This document shows positions 56,201 to 64,000 of a stretch of 64,000 bases of DNA, in pieces. The translations under genes were made by a program, and so were the position numbers. Numbering within the stretch: the stretch's first letter is position 1; each line of letters begins with the position of its first letter. A model generated the notes under the pieces. It had not been told where the DNA came from. It saw nothing but the letters and a program-made list of their open reading frames with translations, and ran no database searches. Source of the DNA: Oryzias latipes (lineage: Eukaryota > Chordata > Actinopteri > Beloniformes > Adrianichthyidae); NCBI RefSeq assembly GCF_002234675.1, contig NC_019877.2, positions 62,001 through 126,000 of the forward strand. The letters are read 5' to 3'.

Positions 56201-57926
56201 TTAACTTTTGCAGATTCTTCCAAAGATGACGTCCACCTGTCCGTCTCCACCAGACGACCGCCACATAAAACGGTTGCTATGGAGATCAACCCACCAGAAA
56301 AGCTGCAGTTTAGAAAAAGTGCAGTTCTGACCAGGGGGGTTGAGGGGGTTAAAACAGACGCTCATGTATGGGGGGCAGGTAAAAAAGGGGGAGGGGGGGG
56401 TCATACAACGCCGCTGGCAGCTTCAATGCATCGATGACATTAATTAGGCTTTCAGACAAACATTTCTCTGAGACTGTCGACCGACCCCCCCCAGAAGTCC
56501 TTCGACGCCCACCCCCGTCAGGACAGTCAGGTCCGGCAGCTGGCCTGGCACGGCGACGGGATCTGGGTGTCCATCAGGCTGGACTCCACCCTCCGGCTGT
56601 TCCACGCACGCACCTACCAGCACCTGCAGGACGTGGACATCGAGCCCTACGTCAGCAAGATGCTGGGTGGGTTCCCCGCGGTCCGGCCGCTCCGGTTCGC
56701 GGTCCGGACCGCGGGGTTCTGACTGGTGGTTCCGTTGCAGGAACGGGCAAACTGGGCTTCTCCTTCGTGAGGATCACGGCTCTCATGATGTCCTGCAACC
56801 GCTTGTGGATCGGAACCGGGAACGGAGTCATCATCTCCATCCCGCTGACGGAGAGTGAGTGCAGCGGTTCCTAACGGGTCACGTGACGCAGCTCTGCCCC
56901 TGTTTTTCTATCGGAGTTCTTCCTTCGGGTCGTCCCACAGGGTTTTTGTTGGATCATAGGAAACCTTTTTGTCACTTTCAGCCAGTCACATTTCTGTGAT
57001 CCAGTGAACCGTTTCTGTAAACCTCTTTTTATGTAATGTGGTCCAGTAGAAGTTGTGATGTCATCGCGTGTTAGTGTACAAAGTTTCTAAAAACAATCAT
57101 TTCAACCTCAAACATGGAAACATGATCCACTGTTAGACCACTGACTCCACCCTGGTTACCATAGCAACCGTGCTGTGGTCCGTTTAAGATTTAAGAATGG
57201 AGCAGGAAAGATCTGACTCATTTCATGTTGCCATGGCGACGGCGTAAACCCACGCAGTAATTAGAACGTAGAAGAACCGGGCCGTGACGTGAACCCGGTG
57301 AGCTCGCGTCTCTCTGTCCGTTTCTGAGCGTCTCTCTGTCCTCCACCAGCAGCCAGCAAGGCCTCCAAAGCGGCCGGGAACCTTCCGGGCGCCGTGGTCC
57401 GCCTGTACGGAGACGACAGCGGCGACAGAGTGACGGCCGGGACCGTCATCCCCTACTGCTCCATGGCTCAGGCGCAGCTCTGTTTCCACGGACACCGCGA
57501 CGCCGTCAAGTTCTTCGCCGCAGTGCCGGGTGAGCCATCTGCAGGAACGTTCCCACGGAGACGGACGTCTGCCGTCTCTGCTGTGGCGCCGACTCTCATG
57601 CTTTGTTCGGTTCCAGGTCACGCCGTCCCGCCTTCGTCCAGCGGCGGCGAGGCGGCCGGAGAGAAGAGCGACGCTTCCTGTCAGGAGGGAATGAAGAGCG
57701 TGCTGGTGATGAGCGGAGGGGAGGGCTACATCGACTTCAGAATAGGTGGGTGAACTCTGAGAGGCGGAGCCATAAACCCGCAACCTCTAACGCGCCTTCG
57801 TCTGCAGGTGACGAGGACGGCGAGGCGCAGGAGGCGGACGCCGCCCTCCTAAAGCTGCAGGCCTCCCCAGCCAAAGCCGAGCGCAGCCACCTGATCGTGT
57901 GGCAGGTCCTGCTGAGCGGCGAGTGA
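39166..57926 (+). CDS. spag9: JIP4 (sperm-associated antigen 9) motor and MAPK scaffold
   Basis: This 18.8-kb gene codes 1302 aa in its core form (human JIP4 1321 aa). I placed 28 exons with consistent phase; their coordinates are in the following entries. JIP4 links kinesin-1 light chain and dynein-dynactin to lysosomes and endosomes (through ARF6, RAB and TMEM55B partners) and scaffolds JNK and p38 signalling. JIP4 is favoured over JIP3 by the start [20 protein letters not shown] (human JIP4 MELEDGVVYQEEPG), by the [15 protein letters not shown] block, and by DRNT/NRNT-type residues before [10 protein letters not shown]. The order is RH1 helix, coiled coils, leucine zipper, RH2, then a C-terminal beta-propeller ending SHLIVWQV. 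The gene follows daglb on the same strand. Confidence 0.97.
40106..41586. mobile_element. Non-autonomous DNA transposon with CCGGACTACAA ends
   Basis: The left end is TTACCCGTAATTTCCGGACT and the right end, in reverse complement, is TTACCGTAAATTCCGGACTA. Both continue into GCGGCTTGTA-type subterminal motifs; GCGGCTTGTACTCTGAC is repeated near the right end (about 41459-41500). Length is about 1.48 kb. The one long frame (40337-40906, minus) has no transposase likeness. The superfamily is not clear from the ends, and the target duplication was not resolved. It lies in spag9 intron 1. Confidence 0.65.
41622..42056. mobile_element. hAT-type MITE, 435 bp
   Basis: The ends are TAGGGTTGGGCGATG and, at the right, CATCGGCACAACCCTA. 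Flanking 8-mers ATTTGGAC (41614-41621) and ATTAGGAC (42057-42064) match at seven of eight bases, which fits an ageing hAT duplication. Internal ATCGTCCATCG-type words occur in both orientations. It begins only 35 bp after the previous element. Confidence 0.7.
42345..42705. repeat. 21-bp minisatellite, about 17 copies
   Basis: The unit is CCTGTCCTCTCAGAACCACTT, with one position varying between C and T (TCCTCTCAG / TCCTTTCAG). It lies in spag9 intron 1. All frames through it stay open because the period is a multiple of three; that is not evidence of coding. Confidence 0.95.
42706..44296. other. spag9 intron 1, remainder
   Basis: This contains several (GT)n-Gn tracts (about 43556-43592 and 43727-43750) and a run of 19 G at 44084-44102. 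I see no exon, and no RNA gene. Confidence 0.45.
44667..44871. mobile_element. piggyBac-type MITE, 205 bp
   Basis: TTAA flanks both sides (44663-44666 and 44872-44875), the piggyBac signature. The left end is CCCTTGTGCTATCCTA and the right end, in reverse complement, is CCTTCATGCTATCTTA. GGGTCATCTAGACCC is an internal palindrome. It lies in spag9 intron 2. Confidence 0.8.
45743..45912 (+). CDS. spag9: spag9 alternative first exon (membrane-anchor N terminus)
   Basis: Within the intron between exons 4 and 5, an exon begins ATGACCCCCGGG and codes [20 protein letters not shown], then [18 protein letters not shown], ending at a GTATGT donor with two bases over. This is exactly the phase needed to join exon 5 (W-RERPLSMG). 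A short human SPAG9 isoform starts [20 protein letters not shown] in the same place, as I recall. The exon gives a strongly hydrophobic N terminus of about 35 residues and drops RH1 and the first coiled coil. A separate promoter should lie just upstream, near the GA repeat at 45586-45606. The ORF could start 16 codons earlier, but homology favours 45743. Confidence 0.9.
46018..46770. repeat. 24-bp-type minisatellite (GGTTCCACGTTCTGTTCTATGTT)
   Basis: Units such as GGTTCCACGTTCTGTTCTAT plus GTTT or GTTG alternate with shorter GGTTCTACGTTCTGCTCTG units for about 750 bp. Combinations recur as blocks of 100-200 bp. It begins about 105 bp after the alternative first exon. Long hydrophobic frames through it are repeat products. 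Confidence 0.92.
47311..47437. repeat. Two long G runs in spag9 intron 5
   Basis: A run of 22 G occupies 47311-47332 and a run of 18 G 47420-47437. Both lie on the sense strand of the gene and could form G-quadruplexes. Run lengths may be inexact in any assembly. Confidence 0.85.
47616..47838 (-). mobile_element. tRNA-derived SINE with 15-bp target duplication
   Basis: On the minus strand the element starts GGGGAGCCAGTTTAGCTCGT, with box-A-like TAGCTCGTGCTGG and box-B-like GGTTCGACTCC, so its head comes from a tRNA. Its body includes GGCATCCGGCGTAAAAC, and its tail is GCTGTGGCGACCCCTGATGG, then GAGAAGCCGAAAGTGG. CGTGTGTGTGTGATT flanks it at 47601-47615 and 47839-47853. The tail resembles the 3' end of the LINE type represented at 1858-1960. 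It lies in spag9 intron 5. Confidence 0.85.
48172..48930 (+). CDS. spag9: spag9 exons 6-8: linker and conserved acidic block
   Basis: Exons are 48172-48502, 48587-48680 and 48806-48930. Exon 6 is a Ser/Pro-rich, poorly conserved linker ([20 protein letters not shown] at its start). It has two usable donors six bases apart, after 48496 (GTGACG) and after 48502 (GTCAGT), both in phase. Exon 7 codes [15 protein letters not shown], an almost invariant JIP3/4 motif. Exon 8 codes [20 protein letters not shown] and [20 protein letters not shown], matching human. Confidence 0.92.
49030..49041 (+). CDS. spag9: spag9 candidate microexon A (12 nt)
   Basis: ACGAGTTTTCTG lies between a CACCGCAG acceptor and a GTGGGT donor. 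It is phase 1 in and phase 1 out, so it adds DEFS without breaking the frame between exon 8 and exon 9. JIP3 has GEFSVRDDFF at the same point, after ADLL. TGC words lie about 30 bases upstream, as in SRRM4-regulated neural microexons. Confidence 0.65.
49175..49189 (+). CDS. spag9: spag9 candidate microexon B (15 nt)
   Basis: ACGGCAGCTACTTGG lies between GACTGTCAG and a GTAAGA donor, again phase 1 to phase 1, adding DGSYL. A TTCTGCTTTTC tract with a TGC lies just upstream of the acceptor. Used with microexon A it would give LL-DEFS-DGSYL-GMGREV; used alone it gives LL-DGSYL-GMGREV. Confidence 0.65.
49267..50406 (+). CDS. spag9: spag9 exons 9-13: leucine zipper and RH2 domain
   Basis: Exons are 49267-49324, 49735-49887, 49962-50019, 50121-50251 and 50350-50406. 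Exon 9 codes [20 protein letters not shown] with an unusual GTTAGT donor. Exon 10 carries the zipper ([20 protein letters not shown], then [10 protein letters not shown]), the region that binds kinesin light chain and dynactin. Exon 12 begins the RH2 domain ([20 protein letters not shown], then [17 protein letters not shown]), which binds GTP-loaded RAB8/10/36-type GTPases in this family. Conservation with human is nearly complete through RH2. Confidence 0.95.
50407..51842. other. spag9 intron 13
   Basis: I see no exon in this 1.4-kb intron. Open frames such as 51196-51486 show no family likeness. A TTAACCCTTCA motif near 51137 resembles a piggyBac end, but no partner end was found. Confidence 0.4.
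51843..54950 (+). CDS. spag9: spag9 exons 14-19: central region and start of propeller
   Basis: Exons are 51843-52028, 52848-52977, 53045-53131, 54196-54357, 54419-54590 and 54656-54950. Exon 14 codes [10 protein letters not shown], an alanine-rich insert ([10 protein letters not shown]) and [20 protein letters not shown]. Exon 15 codes [20 protein letters not shown] and GWSLPKK; exon 16 [17 protein letters not shown]. Exons 17-18 open the beta-propeller ([38 protein letters not shown]). Exon 19 is the variable acidic loop, starting [11 protein letters not shown] and containing [14 protein letters not shown]. An internal GGTGAGAA at 54828 could act as a donor, but the frame stays open to [11 protein letters not shown], matching human VFTDPLG, so I read through it. 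Confidence 0.93.
53443..54132. mobile_element. PIF/Harbinger-type MITE, 690 bp
   Basis: The left end is AGGCCTGTTCACACCGGGAC and the right end, in reverse complement, AGGCCTGTACACACCAGGAC. TTA flanks both sides (53440-53442 and 54133-54135), the usual Harbinger target. Subterminal CGCCAGCGATTTTCGCC motifs recur in inverted orientation. It lies in spag9 intron 16 and has no transposase frame. Confidence 0.8.
55176..57926 (+). CDS. spag9: spag9 exons 20-28: C-terminal beta-propeller
   Basis: Exons are 55176-55301, 55380-55460, 55533-55600, 55669-55817, 56495-56666, 56741-56854, 57350-57529, 57617-57745 and 57808-57926. They code the WD40-like propeller: [124 protein letters not shown] and [13 protein letters not shown] before TGA. 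Intron 20 is only 78 bp and consists largely of a C run and (CA)n. Between exons 25 and 26 human JIP4 has VILHQGRLLGLR; no matching exon was found in 56855-57349, so the join reads [17 protein letters not shown]. Loss, or a short exon I could not see, are both possible. Confidence 0.94.
55818..56494. other. spag9 intron 23
   Basis: No exon or mobile-element end was recognised in this 677-bp intron. It has G runs near 56340-56400. Confidence 0.45.
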
Positions 57927-57929
57927 GCT

Positions 57930-58045
57930 TCACCAAACCAGCCCCTCCCCCTGACCCCGGGTCAGCCCCTCCCCCTGACCCCGGGTCAGCGCCTCCCCCT
58001 GACCCCAGGTCAGCCCCTCCCCCTGACCCCGGGTCAGCTCCTCCC
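57930..58045. repeat. 24-bp tandem repeat in spag9 3' UTR
   Basis: About 4.5 copies of CAGCCCCTCCCCCTGACCCCGGGT follow directly on the stop codon. They are C-rich and have few substitutions between copies. Confidence 0.9.
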
Positions 58046-58913
58046 CCTGCAGCGACATGAACTATGCATCATGCTATGGTGAGATGAGTCTGCACTCCTG
58101 CAGGCGCCGCTCCTCGCCGCCTCCTCTTCTGAGGATGTTTTTCACTGGTTTTCAGTTCAGCTTTGAGGATCAGAGACGTTTCTGATCCTCCGCCGCTGCG
58201 TCTGCATCAATCACTGTGCTTCTCAACGGTCTAAACTTCCTCCGTTCCATCATCCGCTTGTTTGCGGACATTTAGCGGTTCGACAAAGACCAGACTGTTA
58301 CCGTAGCAACAATCCCTGAGACATGCAGACCAATAAATAAAGACGTAAATGACAGAAAGAGACTCAAACTCAGACCTTCATCAAAGTCGTCCAATCAGCT
58401 GATGTGACGGTTTCTCTGTGGTCAGAAACCGTTTCTATCCGTTTCTTTAGTAAATAATCAGAGAAATCTGCCGGATCCTCACCGGTTTGAAGGTCTGAAA
58501 GCAGCCAAAGCCAGCGATGCTCTTCATCCCAGAGACTCAGGCGGGAAATCAGAAGCAATAAACTCGTCCTGCAGCGCCCCCCTTTGCCAGAGGCCTAGAT
58601 GCGTGGAGGCCGGGCGCCACGGATCATGTGTTCTTCTCAGAAGGTCGCTCCATTTGCTACCGCGGCGAGCTCCGGCGGCGAGCGGCGGCTTTGCAGGTGA
58701 CAAACTCTTGTGCAATGATCTATTTTTAGACTTTCTTATGAGGAAAATGATATTTTTGGTAGTGGGAGGGGCTTCTAATCTTCATCACATTTAAATGTTT
58801 CCTCTCAAACCGGGAAAAAAGTTTGTCTTTTTATGAATTTTAAGTTTATTTTAAGTGGTTTGGAGCAAAGCTGAGTCTATTTAAGACAAAACAGGAATGC
58901 AATCGTTAAAGCT

Positions 58914-59148
<235 letters not shown>

Positions 59149-59221
59149 CATTTTCGCCATGTCAGTATATATCTCTGTTGTTTGCCTCTTTGCAGCTCAG
59201 AATGTATCTTTGTACACGGAA

Positions 59222-59227
59222 AATAAA
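59222..59227 (+). terminator. Poly(A) signal of spag9
   Basis: AATAAA in the context GGAAAATAAAAGCC lies about 1.3 kb after the spag9 stop, the first good signal outside the repeat tracts. Confidence 0.5.
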
Positions 59228-62200
59228 AGCCGACATGTGGAAACCATGAAGTCTGAGTGTTTGTCCTTCTGCTGCTGATCTGCAGACGGCGTGGAGGCGG
59301 CGCCCTTCTTCCTTAAGGACCCCTAACGTTTAAACTCATTGGAGTTAGAATGGGTCGTGTTGAAGCCGTTCACCAGAATCTGTGAAGAAAAATGTCAACA
59401 TTGAGAGAATTTGAGGCAAAAATGGTTGAAAACCTGCACTTCTCTTTGCCAACACTAGATGGCAGACTTGATCTAGAAAAGTGCTGATTTGAGCTCCTCA
59501 TGTTTAGACTTTTACTTTTTGAAAACAAATTTACAATTTATATGTAAAAAAAACTATATAACATGAATATTATAGCTGAGTTTAAACCTTAACCTTTGAG
59601 CAAAGGGACTCAGAAAAAGTCATGTGACAGAATCCAGATTCCATCTTCGGCTTCTCCATCCATGTTTCCTGCTGGTCATCACACAATTTGAACTGGGAAA
59701 AGCGACATCATTACGACAAACACGCTTTTGGTGTGACATTTAAATTAGATGTGGAGTTCCCCAAGGCTCTTCTCCAGGCCCTCTACAGTTTACTACGTAA
59801 TGTGAAGGAGCAGGGATGGAATTCACAGCTGACACACGCACACATGTAAAAGTTCAAAGTTGTTTCAAACTAGTTGAACCGTTGGAATCATGGTGGTGAA
59901 GGACCGCTGTGGGAACCAACGACCTCCGAGGGGAAAGGAGACGAGAACGTCTGCAGCAAAACGCTCTCAAATCAAAATGATTCTAGAATATGACCAACCT
60001 CACAGAAGAGCTTCGTTTTCTTTCACTGACACTGTTGTGAGTTTGATCTCACTGGAACATAAATGCCTCCGTCCTTCCATCCATCTCCTCCAGAGAAAGG
60101 TCACGGGGTCAGCAGCCTGAGCTCAGACCTTCTCCACTAACACACAGTCTGCATCAGCCAGTCCAGGAGGACTGGAAAAGGGGCGTGGCTCTCGACCCTC
60201 AGGTCCTCCTGGAGCTGCTGGACCCGGACCAGTCAGACGTCCCGGGTCCAGTTGAGTAGAAGTTCTCCTTCATCTTGGGGACCATGGTGCTGCAAAGCCT
60301 GCTGGGATTGAGGAGGATGGCGTGTCTCTGGGGTTTCAGATTCCATCCTCTAGTTTTTCTGACTTCAGCTGAACTGCAGTGAAGCTTTGACCTAAAACAC
60401 CCGGAGAGCATGAAAAACAGCCAAGAATGGATCATTTTAAGAGGTTCAAACGCTAAATTGTAGAACGTGAAGAAACAAATGAATCTTAGTCAAATAAACG
60501 GCTGATATGAAATGAAAAAATGCCAAATTTGGAGCCAAAAACTGGATCAGTAAAGCTGAAAAACCTCCGTTTCTACAGACTGAGGCGTTTGTCTGACGTC
60601 AGACGTTGGAGCAGCAGAAGCTGAGAAGGTTTCCACGCCGTGTTCTGGGTTCAGGCTCGCTTCCATGTTTTCCATGTTCATGAGGTGCAGCAGCTGACTG
60701 CACAGAGGAGGGGGGTGGGGGGCTGAATGAGGAAACCCGGTCCGGATGCCAGCAGACAGCTGATCTGAGTGCTGCGTCTGCGCCTGCACGTGTGTGCGTG
60801 CACGTGCAGGCGCAGACGTGCACGCACACACTCACTCATGGACCTGCCTCAGAGGGTCAGGGGTCACACGGCTTTCTGTGTTTCCACCGCTCAGAACCAC
60901 AAAGAAGAACGGCGGTTCTGACTGGATCCAGAACAGACCTGGGAGCAGAAAGTGGACTTTCTTCCTGTAAAGTGTCTTCGTTTCACCAGGAGAAGTGGAC
61001 AAAAGGCCCCCCAGTTACTGTGGGGGGTGGGATTGGGCCTAGAAAGGTTGTAAATGATTTTCTTCAGTTCTGTTTCTTCAATGGCGTCACTGTCAGAGTC
61101 TGAACGGCCGCTCCTCTTATTCAGATGTTTGCAGAGGAAGATGTCCGTCCTTCGGCGACCAGGTCGTCCACTATTCATTAATACTTATGGATTTCCAAAG
61201 ACCTGAATCTGTGTTGGTAAAGAGGTCATGTCTATTTTTATTCAGAGTAATATTGATGTATTTATGGATGGATGGATATATATATATATTTACCAATCAA
61301 TTTCATGGCCAATTACCCAAAGTTTTATATTTCTGCTGTTTGCTTGGTTTTACTTTTGACTTGAGTTCTTCCAGCTCGTCCTAAACGCCATCAGCTCTTC
61401 AGAGCCAACAGCTGAACCCGTCTGTGGGTGGGATGGACGTCCTCCTGCTGTCCATGAGGAGACGACGATCGGGGAGCAGGTTGCTCCTCACTTCTCCTCA
61501 AACGTACAGTTCCAGCCGGTTATCGTCAGCCGACCAGGACTGTCCTGAAAGACGATTAGGAGGATTAGGGTTCTTCATCGCTGCCACCAGAGCCTGATCT
61601 CCAGCTAATCCCCTTAAAGTGTGTGTGAGTAAAAACACAGAGTTACAGGACTCCCTGTCTGACCTTGAACTCCTCACCAGCACAGGAGGAGCTGCAGTGA
61701 AGGCCGTTCAAGTCCCGCTTCTGTCTCTCAATAATGCATGATGAATTATCCTGCTCTGAAACTGAGATCAGCAGGAAACCCGAGAGGTTTCTGCTCTGGA
61801 CCCGCCTGAGGAAACCGTCCCGTCCAGAGGATCAGAGACGGGCCGGCTGGAGAGAAAAACTCCTCTGGAACAGATTGACTGGAATCTGACAGGAAAACAA
61901 CTGAAACTAGCAGGATTTTAGTGTCTTCAATGAAATGTTAGAGCTGCAGTTTTGGATCAAACTCTGTGAAACATCTGGATCCAGAACCGTGGCCTGAACA
62001 AAGGTCACGTCTCCATGGTAACCGTCAGAACCAGCACCACCTAAACTCAGTTCAGGCCTGCTTGCTGCTCACATGCAAACAATCGAGTCGACCCGAGGAA
62101 AGAAGTGGTTTGGTTTGGTTTGGATTTGGTCCCCAATTGACGGTTAATGTTTCATATTTTAATGTTTGTTTGCATAAAACATTTCATTTCATTGTCCTTT

Positions 62201-62427
62201 TAGACAAATCCTTGTTATTCAGATTACAGTTCTTCTTGTAATATTTAGTCCCTTCAAAGCTTCCGTAGAGAGCAGTCATGTGACGCGCATCATAAACGTG
62301 AACAGACGTCTGCGTTGAGGCCACAGACGAAGCTCACAGGAGGTCATCTCAGGTGGTGCGTTCAGGTTCCCTCCTAAAGTTTTCTGATGACGGCGCCGAA
62401 CTCCTCCGAACAGTGACGTCACCGCCG
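59228..62427. other. Downstream flank, no gene seen
   Basis: Short frames (for example 59890-60120 plus, 60199-60435 minus, 60891-61178 minus) have no family likeness, no convincing splice signals and overlapping frames on the other strand. A short ATGG/TA-rich simple repeat lies near 61265-61290. The one clear structure is the hairpin at 60775-60818. Confidence 0.45.
60775..60818. repeat. Perfect 18-bp inverted repeat with 8-bp loop
   Basis: CGTCTGCGCCTGCACGTG and its exact reverse complement are separated by TGTGCGTG. Each arm carries the E-box CACGTG at the loop side. Further CACGTG/GTGCACG-like words follow to 60830. Confidence 0.9.
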
Positions 62428-62849
62428 CTGATCTAAAGGAGGAGCACAGCTGATCTAAAGGTGGAGCACAGCTGATCTAAAGGAGGAGCACAGCTGGTCT
62501 AAAGGTGGAGCACAGCTGATCTAAAGGAGGAGCACAGCTGATCTAAAGGTGGAGCACAGCTGATCTAAAGGAGGAGCACAGCTGATCTAAAGGAGGAGCA
62601 CAGCTGATCTAAAGGAGGAGCACAGCTGATCTAAAGGAGGAGCACAGCTGATCTAAAGGTGGAGCACAGCTGGTCTAAAGGAGGAGCACAGCTGATCTAA
62701 AGGAGGAGCACAGCTGATCTAAAGGAGGAGCACAGCTGGTCTAAAGGTGGAGCACAGCTGATCTAAAGGTGGAGCACAGCTGATCTAAAGGAGGAGCACA
62801 GCTGATCTAAAGGAGGAGCACAGCTGATCTAAAGGAGGAGCACAGCTGG
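62428..62849. repeat. 22-bp minisatellite, about 19 copies
   Basis: The unit is CTGATCTAAAGGAGGAGCACAG. Variants are GGTGG for GGAGG and GGTCT for GATCT, mixed along the array. No indels disturb the period. Confidence 0.95.
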
Positions 62850-64000
62850 TCCCTATGTGGAACCGTCCAGCTCATCCAGATGGCTCCCTGCAGGCCGGGG
62901 CCCAAATGTGAAGCCGACGCGTGTTTGCAGCTCCAGCTTCTGCCACTACGGACACGCTGCCCACGAGGAACACGGCATTTCAGTCAGAGCAGAGAAAGCG
63001 TCATTCCACACCGACAACCGTGCAGAAGCATCCGTCCACGGCCCCGCAGGGCTGTAGCCGGCGGGAGGCCCCGCCCCTCACGGTCTCTCCGTACTGGTAG
63101 AAACTCTCAGCATCACTGAGTTCAGAGCTACAAGAAGGAGACACGAACCTGACAGAAAAGTCTGGATTCCCTTCACTCTCAGCATCACGTGACGGAGTAA
63201 AGCCCGTCCCGCCCGGTGGCCTCGTGCGTCTCCAGGACTCCCACGGTGTGTTTAAGGAGCAGGAGGGTCATCCATCACCGGAGACTCATCTCTCACCCCC
63301 ACCGAGACGCAATCTGGACACTAGAAGAAGTCTCTGTGTGGCTGCAGCCTCCTGCACCTCCTGCAGCCTCCCGCACCTCCTCCTCCTGCAGGTTCCTGCA
63401 CCTCCTCCACTGTGTTTATGGAGCAGCGATCGGGTTCTTGGCTTTGATTGATCACATTTTCCAAACACATGGTGGACAGAACAGACAGGAAACGTTTGTG
63501 TTCCTGTTGTGGATTTTTCCTCAGAGCAGGTCTGAGATCAGATCATCTGCTTCAGGAATCTGACCAGATCCTGAAGTACGGAGCACCAAATGGGACAAAA
63601 TGAGTTTCCCAAACTATGAAAGTCATTTACAGAAAATGAGGACAAACATGTCAAAATAAAGGAAACGTGTCATGTAAGAGTCTTTGGTGGAAAAAGATAA
63701 ACTTGTATAAATATAAACTGTCACAGAAAAGAGAAATAAATCATGAAAAGAATCAAATTAAAAGTGAAGAGAGTTAGTGTGTTTGATGAAGGAGACCATT
63801 TTTTAAATGACATGCATCTAAAAAAAACAGAGAATTTTATTAGCTAAAGCAACTATACAATAAATATGCATAAGTTACACTAAAAAATAAAGATTCATCA
63901 CCATTATAAAAGAGACAATAGGTGCTGTGAGATTGTATGAAATATAACAATAAAAAATAGTAAATTTTAATCATAACATATCTTTTGAATGTGATCATAA
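62850..64000. other. Right-edge flank, no gene seen
   Basis: The first half is GC-rich with a CTGCAGCCTCC / CTCCTGCA cluster near 63340-63400; the last 400 bp are very AT-rich. No exon is supported. Confidence 0.4.

Noticed and set aside
59890-61178. Small frames downstream of spag9 as a possible new gene
   Set aside because: No consistent splice sites, family likeness or codon pattern. Composition is that of ordinary intergenic DNA.

Overview
The window is vertebrate nuclear DNA, and everything points to a teleost fish. The genes have many short exons with GT-AG introns and no operon structure. Intron and intergenic DNA holds typical fish repeats: hAT, piggyBac and Harbinger MITEs, Tx1/L1-like and L2-like LINE fragments, and a tRNA-derived SINE. 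No gene family or codon pattern fixes the species.

Left block (1-9880, minus strand): three genes lie head to tail, SMIM5 -> SMIM6 -> SAP30BP. As I recall, the human 17q25.1 order is the same. SAP30BP is partial: four 5' exons are in the window and the rest lies beyond base 1. SMIM5 and SMIM6 are two-exon genes for single-pass membrane micropeptides of 69 and 74 aa. The SMIM6 copy looks like a fish endoregulin.

Middle block: 9881-18376 has no gene I can support. It holds a 1.8-kb 15-bp minisatellite and a LINE copy with another LINE nested in it. Next is cdr2l (+, 18377-28297, six exons, 493 aa). Its 6-kb first intron holds a CTCCTGCAG minisatellite directly beside a 2.39-kb palindromic fold-back transposon; its second intron holds a hAT element. 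Two tRNA genes (Arg-TCG and initiator Met) separate cdr2l from mrpl58 (minus, six exons, 183 aa, the mitoribosomal GGQ peptidyl-tRNA hydrolase ICT1). A tRNA-Gln-CTG gene lies between the divergent mrpl58 and daglb starts.

Right block (+ strand): daglb (15 exons, 674 aa, complete Ser-Asp-His lipase) is followed 1.4 kb later by spag9, coding JIP4 (28 core exons, 1302 aa). The spag9 locus also has a conserved alternative first exon coding a membrane-anchor-like N terminus, and two candidate microexons of 12 and 15 nt. From 59.2 kb to the end I see no gene, only a hairpin and a 22-bp minisatellite.

The genes do not form one pathway. Their grouping looks like conserved synteny: SMIM5/SMIM6/SAP30BP and CDR2L/MRPL58 both map to human 17q25.1 from memory, and SPAG9 to 17q21. 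All coding models were built by eye from reading frame, splice signals and remembered human orthologues. No database was searched.
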